DNA of 64,000 nt from Xenopus tropicalis (Eukaryota; Chordata; Amphibia; Anura; Pipidae): the NCBI RefSeq assembly GCF_000004195.4, contig NC_030678.2:157273547-157337546 (forward strand), given 5' to 3'. Positions 45,186-56,341 of this stretch are shown piece after piece. A program made the position numbers and the translations under genes. The notes beneath the pieces were generated by a model. It ran no database searches and was not told the DNA's origin. It was given only the letters and a program-made list of their open reading frames with translations. Within the stretch, counting starts at the first letter, position 1, and each line of letters begins with the position of its first letter.

Positions 45186-45600
45186 TACCTTTAAGAAATG
45201 GGATTTTACCCATAACTGACTGCAGGCACCTATAGTCAGGAGCAGCAGTGCAGAGTTAAACAAAGAAAGACAGATACCGCTTTCAATAGCAATTATTTTC
45301 AAATAATAGAATAGATTTTTTTTTTTCAAATTTTATATTTATGGAACACTGACTGGCCCAAATAATTCTTCTGACTTCTCAGGTAATTAAGTTGGAATCT
45401 TAGGGGTTAGTTTGCTTTAGATGGCTGTAAATAATATGAATTTGGAATATTTATCCCAAAAGAGTCCACCTGAGTTTGCAATTCCTTTCAAAATGAAAAT
45501 TCTTATTAAAGGGCATTTATAGGGGAAAATGTTTCCAACGCTGGAGGTGCAGGTTAAAAGAGATGGGGGGGGCAGTAGTATTTTTTTCATAAATAAGGGG
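45186..45600. other. Unique sequence
   Basis: No gene is seen. A T-run lies near 45317. Confidence 0.4.
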
Positions 45601-45601
45601 G

Positions 45602-46138
45602 GGTACTATCTATGGGGGCACTGTGTATGGGGGGTACTGTCTATGGGGGCAATTGGGTATACTGTGTATGGGGGGTACTGTATATGGGGGCACTGTGTAT
45701 GGGGGGTACTGTCTTTGGGGGCAATTGGGGGCACTTTCTATGGGGACATTGTGTATGGGGGTACTTTCTATGGGGGCACTGTGTGTGGGGGCTACCATCT
45801 ATGGGGTCAATTGGGGGCACTTTCTATGAGGGGTACTGTCTATGGGGGCACTTTCTATGGGGGGTACTGTCTATGGGGGAAATTGGGGTACTGTCTATGG
45901 GGGCACTGTGTATGGGGGGTACTGTCTATGGGGGCACTATGTATGGGGGTACTGTCTATGGGGGCACTGTGTATGGGGGGTACTGTGTATGGGGGCAATT
46001 GGGGGTACTGTGTATGGGGGGCACTGTGTTTGGGGGGTACTGTCTATGGGGGCACTGTGTATGGGGGTACTGTCTAAGGGGGCACTGTGTATGGGGGTAC
46101 TGTCTGTTGGGCCATTGGGGGCACTGTGTATGGGGGGG
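45602..46138 (+). repeat. G-rich minisatellite
   Basis: Imperfect 15-18-bp units of the form TACTGTCTATGGGGG and CACTGTGTATGGGGG run for about 540 bp with occasional CAATTGGGGG units. The array stays open in all plus-strand frames for long stretches, giving repetitive V/YGG-rich translations that are not a gene. The regularly spaced G5-G6 runs could form G-quadruplexes. Confidence 0.92.
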
Positions 46139-46593
46139 CAAAACTGGTACATAGTTATAACTCACTTATAACTGACTGCCTTCTCTCTATATTTGTATTT
46201 ATATGTAGGAGTTGCTATATTGTGTTCCTTAGGTAGTACAGTATGAGGGTATAGCACATTTTGTGTCTGATCCCACCATTTCAACTATATAAAAGGAGTA
46301 TTTTTTTTATTTTTTTTTAAATGGGGTGTGGTAATTGGGGGGTGGCCCCAAAAGTAGTTGTGCCAAATCTTTTTGTCCCTCTTTTCATTTTTCATTTGTT
46401 GGGAGGTATGGATTGAGCATCCCACAAAGCTCATACCACCACCCGCCACCTACAGTACATTGGCAATGGCCAGTCCTGAGCACAAGAAATCTGAATGTAC
46501 ACGGTGCTCTGCTTCTAGCCCAACCCAGGGGCTTAAGATATAGGGATATACATAGATTTACACCGATTTAGGCCAATAATGAGCATTTGGAAA
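46139..46593. other. Unique sequence, no feature recognised
   Basis: No gene or repeat terminus is seen. Confidence 0.4.
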
Positions 46594-46965
46594 TTAAAGG
46601 TGGAAAAGGAAAGGTGGAATCAGTGGGAGGTGTCAAAATGTTAGGTGCCCCCCAGTGATTGTATTCACTTACCTGATACCCTGGGCCGGTGCCCCTGTTA
46701 GCAAAAAAATGCACCAGCCCGGGGTACAAACCAGCAATCCTCTTCCGGCACTTTGACAAAAAGTTGCCTTTTTTTTTTTGCACAGGCCCTGGGATCACAG
46801 GGAAAGGAGAAGGAAGAGGATCGCTCGCCTGCATGTACCCCAGGCTGGAGTGATGTTCTGCTAACAGGAGCACCTACCTGGGGTATCAGGTAAGCGACCT
46901 TAATCACTGGGGGGTACCTAACATTTTGGCTCCCACCAGTTATTCCACCTTTCCTTCTCCTTTAA
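46594..46965. mobile_element. Palindromic TTAA element (TTAAAGGTGGAA ends)
   Basis: Left TTAAAGGTGGAAAAGGAAAG and right TTTCCTTCTCCTTTAA are inverted. Arms of about 180 bp are complementary with scattered mismatches, for example GCCCCCCAGTGATTG with CAATCACTGGGGGG-type text. T2/Kolobok-like by terminus and TTAA target. Confidence 0.82.
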
Positions 46966-47218
46966 CTTTATTGTTAAATCATACTATAATAATACTTTAT
47001 TGGCACTGGTATTCACACACCTGACTCTAAGCCATTTAAAGGAACATTAAAGTCTGGCAGAAAAGGCATTTTCCAGTATAATTCAAATGTAAATGTGCTA
47101 GAAAACTATAGTTGTCATTTATGACCGGGGGGAAAGTACATGCCCCTTAGCTCTCATTTAAGTAGCACTTCTTCCCTTGGCCTGGCTGCAGTCTGCACAT
47201 CGCACCATATAAAACTTA
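46966..47218. other. Spacer
   Basis: AAAGGAACATTAAAGTCTGGC near 47039 resembles a decayed TTAA-type end. Nothing else is seen. Confidence 0.35.
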
Positions 47219-49475
47219 GGGGCTCATTCTTTAAAGCACAAATTTTCAATGGTTAAAAGCACAATTGGAAAAAATTCGGAGTAACCACGATCATTTCTGA
47301 TGTGCGAAAATTGCGCAAAAATTATTTTCACGGTTGTACGAAAATATTGTGGTTGCGATCCGAAAGTCACAAAATTTTCGGATCCAAACGACTGTAAAGG
47401 GCGCAAAAACCTTTCTGGCATTGAAACTTCAATGGATGATTTTGGAAGCCTCCTATAGGGCTCAATGGCACTCTGCAGCTCCAACCCGGCCCAAGGAAAG
47501 TCTCCCATAGGGCTCAATGGCACTCTGCAGCTCCAACCCGGCCCAAGGAAAGTCTCCCATAGGGCTCAATGGCACTCTGCAGCTCCAACCCGGCCCAAGG
47601 AAAGTCTCCCATAGGGCTCAATGGCACTCTGCAGCTCCAACCCGGCCCAAGGAAAGTCTCCCATAGGGCTCAATGGCACTCTGCAGCTCCAACCCGGCCC
47701 AAGGAAAGCCTCCCATAGGGCTCAATGGCACTCTGCAGCTCCAACCCGGCCCAAGGAAAGTCTCCCATAGGGCTCAATGGCACTCTGCAGCTCCAACCCG
47801 ACCCAAGGAAAGCCTCCCATAGGGCTCAATGGCACTCTGCAGCTCCAACCCGGCCCAAGGAAAGTCTCCCATAGGGCTCAATGGCACTCTGCAGCTCCAA
47901 CCCGGCCCAAGGAAAGTCTCCCATAGGGCTCAATGGCACTCTGCAGCTCCAACCCGGCCCAAGGAAAGTCTCCCATAGGGCTCAATGGCACTCTGCAGCT
48001 CCAACCTGGCCCAAGGAAAGTCTCCCATAGGGCTCAATGGCACTCTGCAGCTCCAACCCGGCCCAAGGAAAGTCTCCCATAGGGCTCAATGGCACTCTGC
48101 AGCTCCAACCTGGCCCAAGGAAAGTCTCCCATAGGGCTCAATGGCACTCTGCAGCTCTAACCCGGCCCAAGGAAAGTCTCCCATAGGGCTCAATGGCACT
48201 CTGCAGCTCCAACCCGGCCCAAGGATAGTCTCCCATAGGGCTCAATGGCACTCTGCAGCTCCAACCTGGCCCAAGGATAGTCTCCCATAGGGCTCAATGG
48301 CACTCTGCAGCTCCAACCTGGCCCAAGGAAAGTCTCCCATAGGGCTCAATGGCACTCTGCAGCTCCAACCCGGCCCAAGGAAAGTCTCCCATAGGGCTCA
48401 ATGGCACTCTGCAGCTCCAACCCGGCCCAAGGAAAGTCTCCCATAGGGCTCAATGGCACTCTGCAGCTCCAACCCGGCCCAAGGATAGTCTCCCATAGGG
48501 CTCAATGGCACTCTGCAGCTCCAACCTGGCCCAAGGAAAGTCTCCCATAGGGCTCAATGGCACTCTGCAGCTCCAACCCGGCCCAAGGATAGTCTCCCAT
48601 AGGGCTCAATGGCACTCTGCAGCTCCAACCTGGCCCAAGGATAGTCTCCCATAGGGCTCAATGGCACTCTGCAGCTCCAACCTGGCCCAAGGAAAGTCTC
48701 CCATAGGGCTCAATGGCACTCTGCAGCTCCAACCCGGCCCAAGGAAAGTCTCCCATAGGGCTCAATGGCACTCTGCAGCTCCAACCCGGCCCAAGGAAAG
48801 TCTCCCATAGGGCTCAATGGCACTCTGCAGCTCCAACCCGGCCCAAGGATAGTCTCCCATAGGGCTCAATGGCACTCTGCAGCTCCAACCTGGCCCAAGG
48901 AAAGTCTCCCATAGGGCTCAATGGCACTCTGCAGCTCCAACCCGGCCCAAGGAAAGTCTCCCATAGGGCTCAATGGCACTCTGCAGCTCCAACCTGGCCC
49001 AAGGAAAGTCTCCCATAGGGCTCAATGGCACTCTGCAGCTCCAACCCGGCCCAAGAAAAGTCTCCCATAGGACTCAATGGCACTCTGCAGCTCCAACCTG
49101 GCCCAAGAAAAGTCTCCCATAGGGCTCAATGGCACTCTGCAGCTCCAACCCGGCCCAAGGCAAGTCTCCCATAGGGCTCAATGGCACTCTGCAACTCCAA
49201 CCTGGCCCAAGGAAAGTCTCCCATAGGGCTCAATGGCACTCTGCAGCTCCAACCTGGCCAAAAGATAGTTACGATACCAAAGCTTGAATGAATTCCAAAA
49301 TGGTCAAAGTCTTTGCGAAAAATATGACTTTTTCGTGGAAGTTAATGAAAATCACAAAAATGTTGTAAACGTGTAATTTTAACAATATTATCGTGGTCCT
49401 TAAGAAAAGTTCTATTACTTAGAAAAAATACGATTTTTTCTGGAAAAAAAAATTGTGGTTTCATGAATGGGCCCC
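47219..49475. mobile_element. MITE expanded by a 52-bp tandem array
   Basis: Left GGGGCTCATTCTTTAAAGC and right TTCATGAATGGGCCCC are inverted, and the flanks inside them (ACAAATTTTC / AAATTGTGG) also pair partly. About 230 bp of element sequence on the left and 207 bp on the right surround the array at 47449-49268. The element without its array would be an ordinary MITE of about 440 bp. Confidence 0.82.
47449..49268 (+). repeat. 52-bp satellite array, 35 units without indels
   Basis: The unit is TCTCCCATAGGGCTCAATGG, then CACTCTGCAGCTCCAACCC and GGCCCAAGGAAAG. CTCAATGG recurs from 47461 to 49229 at exactly 52 bp, so there are 35 units and no length change. Variation is confined to a few sites (CCCGG/CCTGG, GGAAAG/GGATAG, TCTCCC/CCTCCC). 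Units 15-21 and 22-28 share the same seven-unit variant order. Confidence 0.95.
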
Positions 49476-50289
49476 TTGGTGTCAGGAGGTACAGGCCAAC
49501 CCTGGCCTTACTAATTGCCACAGAACAGGCATTAAAGGCAGTGCCCCATTCCAGCCTGTGTCTTCTACATCTCACTATTTCTGAATGATGAACATGTTAG
49601 GGAGACAGGTGGCGTGGTAAGGGTTACTCCTATGAGCTTCCCACTCCTCTCAAATGGAGTGCAGAGACCTTCAGAAATTAAGACCACAAGGCAGTTTGTA
49701 AAGTGCTAAAAAATAACCAATTGAATAGTTTTGCTCTTTGCACACAGCCCTCTTCTAAATAAATGACCTCTTATGTTCCATGTGGTGACTTTTGTTTCTC
49801 TCCACAATTCCATTACATTTTCTTCACCCCAATAGAGGGAGCTAGCTGTATGTGCCATTACAGGTAGACTTTACTGATTGATATGAAGATATCAGTAAGT
49901 ACTGAAGTAGTAACAAACTGTTCATCATAAATGGACGTTGAGCATAATTTGCCGGGGGGCAAGTTCAGCTCCAGCGGAACTTATATATTTATTTCCTAAC
50001 TGGTTATTGACAAATGCACTCAGTGTAAATTCTCTATTTAACAATGGAGATTTTCTTATTGCCATAATGCAAATTGCCATTTATTTTCCAAACTCTTCAA
50101 AACTCATTGTCAAAGTCCAACCATACAAGTGTTGGAATCCAGTCAGTGTGTTCCCCCTGTCCTGCTGAAACATCGCTTGTATACCTGTACATTGAGAAGC
50201 GTATTATGACCTGCTAATGGTTTTTATACTTTGTCTGGGACTTTTCAACTTTTCTAGGCAAAATAACTAGCTTACTTACTATTATTACT
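49476..50289. other. Unique sequence, no gene recognised
   Basis: No exon, RNA or repeat terminus is seen. Confidence 0.4.
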
Positions 50290-50873
50290 ATTACAATATA
50301 TTGTAGTGTGTGTATATACTTCTTCTAGGAAGTGTGTTCTCTTGGCAAAGATGCCCATTATTTTGTGTAGGATAATTCTCTTTTATATAGTATGTTAAAT
50401 ATATACACATACAGTGCTGAGGACCTTTTCCCCATTCACCTTTCTGATTAAATAAGAGAATACATTTAAAATGACTGCACCTCCTAAATGGTCTCATGAT
50501 AAAAAAAATTGGAATGAGACTTCCAACTTTTATGTTGGTTTGATCTGAAAGCTAAAAAAAGGCCTTTGCCCCTTTACAACTATAAGAGAAAAGACACACA
50601 GTGCAGAGAAATGACATCATTAACTAAATTGCTATTCTTACCCCTTTATATGGCACATTTCTTTATACAGCAGAGACTGTTCATATTTATCTTATAAACT
50701 GTACAGATTTATGAAGTCTAAACTTTCTTTCACACCACAAGGACAGCAAGCTATAAACTCTTATAATGATGCAGTCTACCTGTAAACCCAATGATCTTTT
50801 GCTTAAAGAAACTGTCGAATGTTAGCATGATAAATAAAATAATGTAGGGCTCAGCTAAACGATAGCAAGATTT

Positions 50874-50943
50874 TTTGCTAAAGAACTCCATGGCCTTGTT
50901 GCTAAAGGACTCCATGGCCTTGTTGCTTAAGGACTCCATGGCC
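50874..50943 (+). repeat. 24-bp tandem repeat, three copies
   Basis: TTGCTAAAGGACTCCATGGCC with TTG recurs three times (TGGCC at 50891, 50915, 50939). Copy B has only one corresponding unit. Its minus-strand translation is an 8-residue repeat without further support as a gene. Confidence 0.88.
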
Positions 50944-50949
50944 TTCTCA

Positions 50950-51373
50950 TTAAAGGAACAGTAACACCAAAAAATAAAAGTGTATCATAATAATAAATAT
51001 TATATACTATTGCCCTGCACTGGTAAAACCTGTGTGTTTGCTTCAGTAACACTACTATAGTTTATCTAAACAAAGCTTCTGTGTAGCCATGGGGGAAGCC
51101 ATTGAAACTGAAAAAAGGAGAAAAGGCAAGAAAAGCATAAAACTGATAAACTGTGTAGATTCCCATTGTAGTTATAGAGCTTATCTGTTATCTGCTATGT
51201 AACCTGTCCCTTTTCTGCTTTTTTCCAGCTTCAATGGCTGCCCCTGTGGCTACACAGCAGCTTTGTTTATATAAATTAAATTATATAATATATATTATAA
51301 TTATATAATATATATAAATTATATTTGAAATACTTTAAAACATTTTCATTTTCTGGTGTTACTGTTCCTTTAA
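50950..51373. mobile_element. T2/Kolobok-like MITE, complete
   Basis: Left TTAAAGGAACAGTAACACCA and right TGGTGTTACTGTTCCTTTAA are perfect inverted repeats with TTAA at each edge. Inner arms also pair (CTGTGTAGCCATGGGGGAAG region with GCCCCTGTGGCTACACAGCA). 424 bp, non-coding. Confidence 0.93.
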
Positions 51374-51486
51374 GTGTGCATAGGGACCTTAGATTGTAAG
51401 CTCCACTGGGGTAAGAAATTATGTGAATGTGAAAACTCTGCAAAGTGCTGAGAAATATGTTGCTTCTTTATAAATAAAGGATGATA

Positions 51487-52172
51487 CAGGTATGGGATCC
51501 GTTATCTGCAAACCCATTTTCTACAAATCTCAGAATTACGGGAAGCCCATCTCCCATAGACTCCATTTTTATTAAATAATTCACAATTTTAAAAATGATT
51601 TTTCTGCAATAATAGCACAGTACCTTGTACTTGATACCAACTTATAAGATATCATTAGGAGACATACTGTGTAAACAAATTTTGTGCCAATGAATATAGA
51701 TGGCATGTGCTTTAAAAAGTAGTGTTTTGGGTTGGCTTATTGAACGTTTCTCCAAAAATCCTACTAGTCCCGCCTATCTGTTCCACTTCCTGCTGCCTCC
51801 TTTCCCAGGCTGTGCAGGAGAGCCGGCGGCACCCAATACACTGCGCTGTAGGGGAGGAACCAGCAGCTAGGCTGACCTGATAGGGAACTGAAGCCTATAG
51901 GGAGACACAATAAAGGGGCATTTTTACAGACAGTATTTTATTTTTACTCCAAAGTGAAACCATCACCATATATTATTCAGATTTGCCAACAGGTTTAGAG
52001 GTTTTTTCATATTTGTTCTTTAATCCTTACTGGAGGCAAAACTGTCCTATTGGGTTAATCTAATGTTTAATTTTTTTTAATAGATATAAGGTATGAAGAT
52101 CTAAATTACAGATAGACCCCTTATATGGAAAACCCTAGGTCTCAAGCATTCTGGATAACAGGCCCCATACCA
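51487..52172 (+). mobile_element. CAGGTATGGGATCCC-end MITE interrupted by an insert
   Basis: The 5' part (51487-51650) and 3' part (about 52020-52172, ending GGATAACAGGCCCCATACC) belong to one copy. Between them is about 370 bp of unrelated sequence (51655-52015) including GGAGACATACTGTGTAAAC and a GC-rich middle, whose class I cannot name. Confidence 0.75.
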
Positions 52173-52261
52173 TCAATTCTTTTTTTTCTTTTTTGGCTTC
52201 TTATAGTACAATATAGTCGTGGGTAACTTATGGCTAATACATCAAAAATAAAATCCTGCCC

Positions 52262-53188
52262 AGCTTTAAAAACATTCACCATTATCTGTAGGATGTTCCT
52301 TTTTCATTATATGTTAAATATATTCATATACAAATATATTTTATACAGTGGTTTCCCATTTTTCTTTCTGATAAATAAGTGAATTGATTTAAAATTCTTA
52401 CTCGCATGATGAAAATAGAAAAGACTTCCATCTTGTATGTTGGTTTAGTCTAGAGGCTGCAAAGGGGCCTGGAAGGAAACATGAGACAACTACAGAGGAA
52501 GAGGCACATACATACAGAGTAGAGAATTGACGTCATTGACTTAACTGCTACTCCTTTCCCTTTATATGGCACATTTCTATATACCGTATAAACTGTACAG
52601 TTTTATGAAGTCTGAATACTTGTTTCACACCACAAGGACAGAATGCCATAAACTCTTATAAAGGCTGATGGTAAGTCCCCCTGTGCTGGGAACCCAATTG
52701 AACTTTTGCTCAAAGTGGCAAACTATGTGGGATGTTAGCATAATAAATAAAATAAGGTAGGGGTCAGCTGAAAATTATAAGGAGATTTGTCTATAAAGAG
52801 TTCCATGACCTTCTTATTGTGAAAGTTAATTGGCTCCTGATAAAACTGACCTCTATGTGTATGTGGCACCCCCATATAGATTGTAAGCTCTACGGGGCAG
52901 GGACCCCCATCCTCTTGTGTCTTTGATTCTTAACTTATTGCAACTGTATTTATCTTGCATCCACCTGTATTTATTGTTGTACTTTGTATTTATCTATTAT
53001 TAACTTAATAACCCCCTGTTTGTATTAATGTATTCTACTGTACAGCGCTGCGTACATAAGTAGCGCTTTATAAATAAAGATATACATACATGGGGCATAG
53101 GGACTTTAGATTGTAAGCTCCTCTGTCACAGGGCCTGGTGTAAATGTATAAACTATGTAAAGAACTTTATAAATAAAAGATAATACAA
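52262..53188 (+). repeat. Local duplication, copy B
   Basis: Partner of 50290-51486. It is interrupted by an L2-type tail (52868-53092) that copy A lacks. The closing block GGGACTTTAGATTGTAAGCTC, then CTTTATAAATAAAAGATAATAC, matches the end of copy A. Confidence 0.8.
52868..53092 (+). mobile_element. L2-type LINE 3' tail
   Basis: AGATTGTAAGCTCTACGGGG, CAGGGACCCCCATCCTCTTG, GTACAGCGCTGCGTACATAA and GCGCTTTATAAATAAAGATA are the same family as 3066-3282 (opposite strand). Confidence 0.75.
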
Positions 53189-53377
53189 AGGGATATTAGG
53201 GTTATATAGGAATATATGCCAAATTGTTCACATGGCAGTAACTATTAGCAGCCATATGTTGCCCTACGCCCTGTGATACTGCCTATAACAAAACACAGTA
53301 AAACAGTGGTTCAAGCCCCACTTGGAAGTCCAGAGTTTGTTTAGAGACTCCCTTAGCTTATAATATGGTTTCAGATA

Positions 53378-53705
53378 CAGGTATCGGACCCCTTATCCGG
53401 AAACCCGTTATCCAGAAAGCTCCGAATTACGGAATGCCCGTCTCCCATAGACTCCATTTTAAGCAAATAATTCAGAATTTTAAAACTGATTTCCTTTTTC
53501 TATGTAGAAATCAAACAGAACCATGTAATTGATTCCAACTAAGATATAATTAATCCTTATTGGATGCAAAACAATCCTATTGGGTTTAATTAATGTTTTA
53601 TTGATTTTTTAGTAGACTTAAGGCATTGAGATCCAAATTACGGAAAGACCCCTTATCCGGAATACCCTTGGTCCCGAACATTCTGGATAATGGGTCCTAT
53701 ACCTG
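53378..53705 (+). mobile_element. CAGGTATGGGATCCC-end MITE, complete single-unit copy
   Basis: Starts CAGGTATCGGACCCCTTATC and ends GGGTCCTATACCTG, with TA on both sides. 328 bp, one internal unit. It is the best reference copy of the family in this window. Confidence 0.92.
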
Positions 53706-53839
53706 TATAGGAAAGCCGTGGTATATCAGCCATTCAGTCATTGTTCTAAAAATATTCATGGCAGTAAAGAAATATTAACAATACATCTAACCCTAATTGA
53801 CCTACAAGTTTGGTTTTCAGTTATTTCTGAGGAGAAAAC

Positions 53840-53930
53840 ATGTAATTGCTCACAAATCTCGTCTTAAGGGACTTTAGGTACCTGCGACCGCTGCTCCAGG
53901 GGGAACAGCTTCACAGTTTGGGAACCACTG
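53840..53930 (-). mobile_element. hAT-like element end
   Basis: The right edge CAGTTTGGGAACCACTG is the reverse complement of CAGTGGTTCCCAAACTG, a classic hAT terminus. The other end was not found. Confidence 0.6.
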
Positions 53931-54529
53931 CAGTAGGGGGTAGGGTCAGGGCTGTATTTATATACAGGCACCAAAAAGCCTGTGACTAGGGCAGCAGCTT
54001 TTAGGGGGGAGCCACAGAGGCAGGCCAAGCACTTTGCCCCCACCACTGCTTCCTCCCCCCCACCCCGCATGTGTACAAAAACGCATAGGAATGTGCATCA
54101 TTGGGGGGACCGCAGCGCATAAGGCGTGCAGATGGCATACAGCACAAGAACTCATTCTGCCTAGCGCCCCCTCACTGTTGTACCCTAGGCAGGTCCCTAC
54201 CCCTAGTTCCAGCCCTGGGGTGCCTATAGAAAAGATTTTCTTTTTTTAAAATAAAATTAAAAATTCCCCCGGTTTGCTGTGAGCTGCAGCCTGTGTGATG
54301 TCTCGTATGGAAGTGACATCACTTATACGGAAGTGATGTCACACGTGTCCAGAAGTGCTGCATGTGGGCGGAGCATATTTAGGCCCAGCCAGTGGCTAGG
54401 GTGGCATGGAACCTAAATACAGCACTGGGTAGGGTTGCCACCTGGCAAGTATTTTAGTAGCCCACCCAGTAACCATACTACGAGACATAATATCACAATA
54501 CACTGGCTAATTTGGACAAGCAATGAATA
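53931..54529. other. Repeat-like GC-rich stretch, unclassified
   Basis: CAGGGCTGTATTTATATACAGG, CTGCCTAGCGCCCCC and GGAAGTGACATCACTTATACGG (a short palindrome near 54310-54345) suggest transposon debris. No gene is seen. Confidence 0.4.
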
Positions 54530-54675
54530 TGTTAATACATATTATATAGTGTATGTATGTGAGTGTATAGATTGGTAGGTGTGGGTTGTGTGTGCTGGGT
54601 TTACTTGGATGGGTTGAACTTGATGGACTCTGGTCTTTTTTCAACCCTATGTAACTATGTAACTATGTAACTATA
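54530..54675 (+). mobile_element. CR1-type LINE 3' end
   Basis: TGTGTGCTGGGTTTACTTGG, ATGGGTTGAACTTGATGGAC, TTTTTTCAACCCTATGTAAC and (TATGTAAC)n. Opposite-strand relative of 40910-41135. Confidence 0.78.
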
Positions 54676-55717
54676 TCTACAAACACTACAAAATACTATT
54701 TCACAAAATAGCAATGTTTCCCTTTCAAACAGTTTTAATATGTTTCTTTATTTTAAGCAGATCTTGTGTTGTTTTGTTGTTTCCTATTTTGAATTTTTGA
54801 GGGCAGTGGCGCACACCCCTTCTCAGCACTATATAATATGGAAATTTTCTTTGGGTGTGCTACAACTATTTTTCTTTATTCAGTGTTCAGTCCTTTAAAT
54901 GTGATCCAGGGTGGGCGTGTGGCAGCAAACCACTTTCTCCCCCAGACCAGGCGAAGATTTAGTGGACATTTGCCATCGCCGCTCTTTGTTTTGTTCCATG
55001 GAAATACCAAAAGACTACATAACTGTAAGTCAGCCAATCACTGTCTGACTCACTTCACAGCGGCTGATTGGTTCCAAAACACACAAAATGCTAAGCCCCT
55101 TGGTATCTACAACTTCTTGACAAAAGCAATTAATATATCCATCGAGCATTAGACAGTCTGTTAACTGGCTGAGATAATAGTGGGATAGGCTGTCGTGAAA
55201 AAGGCAAAGGCTTAGATCAGTCGTATCATTAGCGAAACCAGTAAATAGCCGTTCTGCTATTCTGACTTGTGATTGCACATAATACACAGAAAATCTCGGG
55301 GTCACCACTTAAAGTAAACTTGATGGTTGAATTCACCTTATAATTGCAAATATATATTGCAATGTTTTGTAGTTACTTTGCAGTTGCCATCCAAACAGAG
55401 TACGATGATGATGAATTGGGATTTTGAACTGTAATTGGATTGTGTAGAGAGAAAATAATTAAAGGTAATCATTCAGAATTAGAAACATTCTGGGTTTTGT
55501 TCAATAAAGGTGGCTTTCTGATTCCCTTTTTAAGCGCAGCAGTAATTGAATACATATTACAATAAAAATGGCAACTGTGTAGATATAGGTCGAATTGGGG
55601 ACAAAATTGGGCTTTTTTAGGATTAGCTATTCTTTTCAAGGCACAATAAAGTTTAATATCCGGTATTACTACTAATACATATATACGTATAGCATATTCA
55701 GCAGCACTGTATAGCAC
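54676..55717. other. Unique sequence, no gene recognised
   Basis: Overlapping open frames of about 100 residues at 54838-55308 on both strands have no recognisable motif. Confidence 0.4.
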
Positions 55718-56045
55718 TAAGGGCGCCGGTTACTAACTGGCAAGTCTTTTATTTTTCGATTCAGATTTTTAACGCTTAAACTTGTGGGGGCAAAAAAAGT
55801 CGCAACTTTTTTGAGGTTTGCTATGCGTCCAAACGGCTAAAAATCTGAATCCAACAATTTGGCAGCTAAAGATCATGTAGAAGTCAAGGGCAGAGTTTTC
55901 TGGGTGACAATTCGAAAAACTAGTAGTTTCTGCAACATTCAGACTTCTTTTTGTAAATGTCAGGCATTCGCGGAAATGAGTTTAGTCGAATTTTTAAAAA
56001 TTAAAAAATGCGGAATGTTAACGTTTTAGTCAATCTGCCCCTTAG
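55718..56045. mobile_element. MITE with AAGGGGCAGATTGACTAAA-type ends
   Basis: Left TAAGGGCGCCGGTTACTAACT and right TTTAGTCAATCTGCCCCTTA are imperfect inverted repeats. AAAAAGTCGCAACTTTTTT forms an internal hairpin. Same terminus group as 34762-35241 and 43049-43215. Confidence 0.65.
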
Positions 56046-56101
56046 CCTCCACATGAACTTGTAGGAAGCAATCGTTTTCCATAATATTAAAACAAAGCAT
56101 T

Positions 56102-56143
56102 GGCCTGACGCATTTCATGTCTAGATGACACGTATTCATAGGC
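56102..56143 (-). ncRNA. Degenerate hammerhead-like motif
   Basis: On the minus strand: stem I GCCU/AGGC, stem II GUGUC/GACAU, then GAAAUGCGUC (GAAA, tiny stem III, GUC). The CUGANGA segment reads AUGAAUA, so C3 and G8 are changed. Probably inactive. Confidence 0.4.
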
Positions 56144-56150
56144 ACTGTTA

Positions 56151-56341
56151 GGGTGAAGACACTCAGAGCTACTAGTAGCTGCTACTTGTCATGGCTACTA
56201 AAATAGACAATGCTGATCATTTACTGATAATTGTCTCTATGTGTTTAAGCAGCAGCAATTCTCATTATTTTCTATGGCAGGTTGTTTTCCGGGCAGCCGT
56301 GAAAAAGTAGCGGCTACTAGTAGCTCAGTGTGTCTTCACCC
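56151..56341. mobile_element. MITE with GGGTGAAGACAC ends and TTA duplication
   Basis: Left GGGTGAAGACACTCAGAGCT and right GCTCAGTGTGTCTTCACCC continue inward as ACTAGTAGC.GCTAC inverted arms. TTA flanks both sides (56148-56150, 56342-56344), fitting PIF/Harbinger-like insertion. 191 bp, non-coding. Confidence 0.88.

Larger units (their letters stand above)
50290..51486 (+). repeat. Local duplication, copy A
   Basis: Long colinear similarity to 52262-53188. Shared landmarks are ATATGTTAAATATAT, CTTTATATGGCACATTTCT, TTTCACACCACAAGGACAG, TGTTAGCATGATAAATAAAA and GGGACCTTAGATTGTAAGCTC. Copy A is interrupted by a T2-like MITE (50950-51373) that copy B lacks, which dates the insertion after the duplication. 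Confidence 0.8.

Noticed and set aside
45529..46171. Long overlapping open frames (about 180 residues) on the plus strand with repetitive V/Y-G-G-rich protein
   Set aside because: They are translations of the G-rich minisatellite in three frames. No start context, domain or codon signal supports a protein.
47449..49268. 52-bp periodicity as a possible CRISPR or coding repeat
   Set aside because: No spacers are present, and 52 is not a multiple of 3, so frames break every unit. It is a satellite array.
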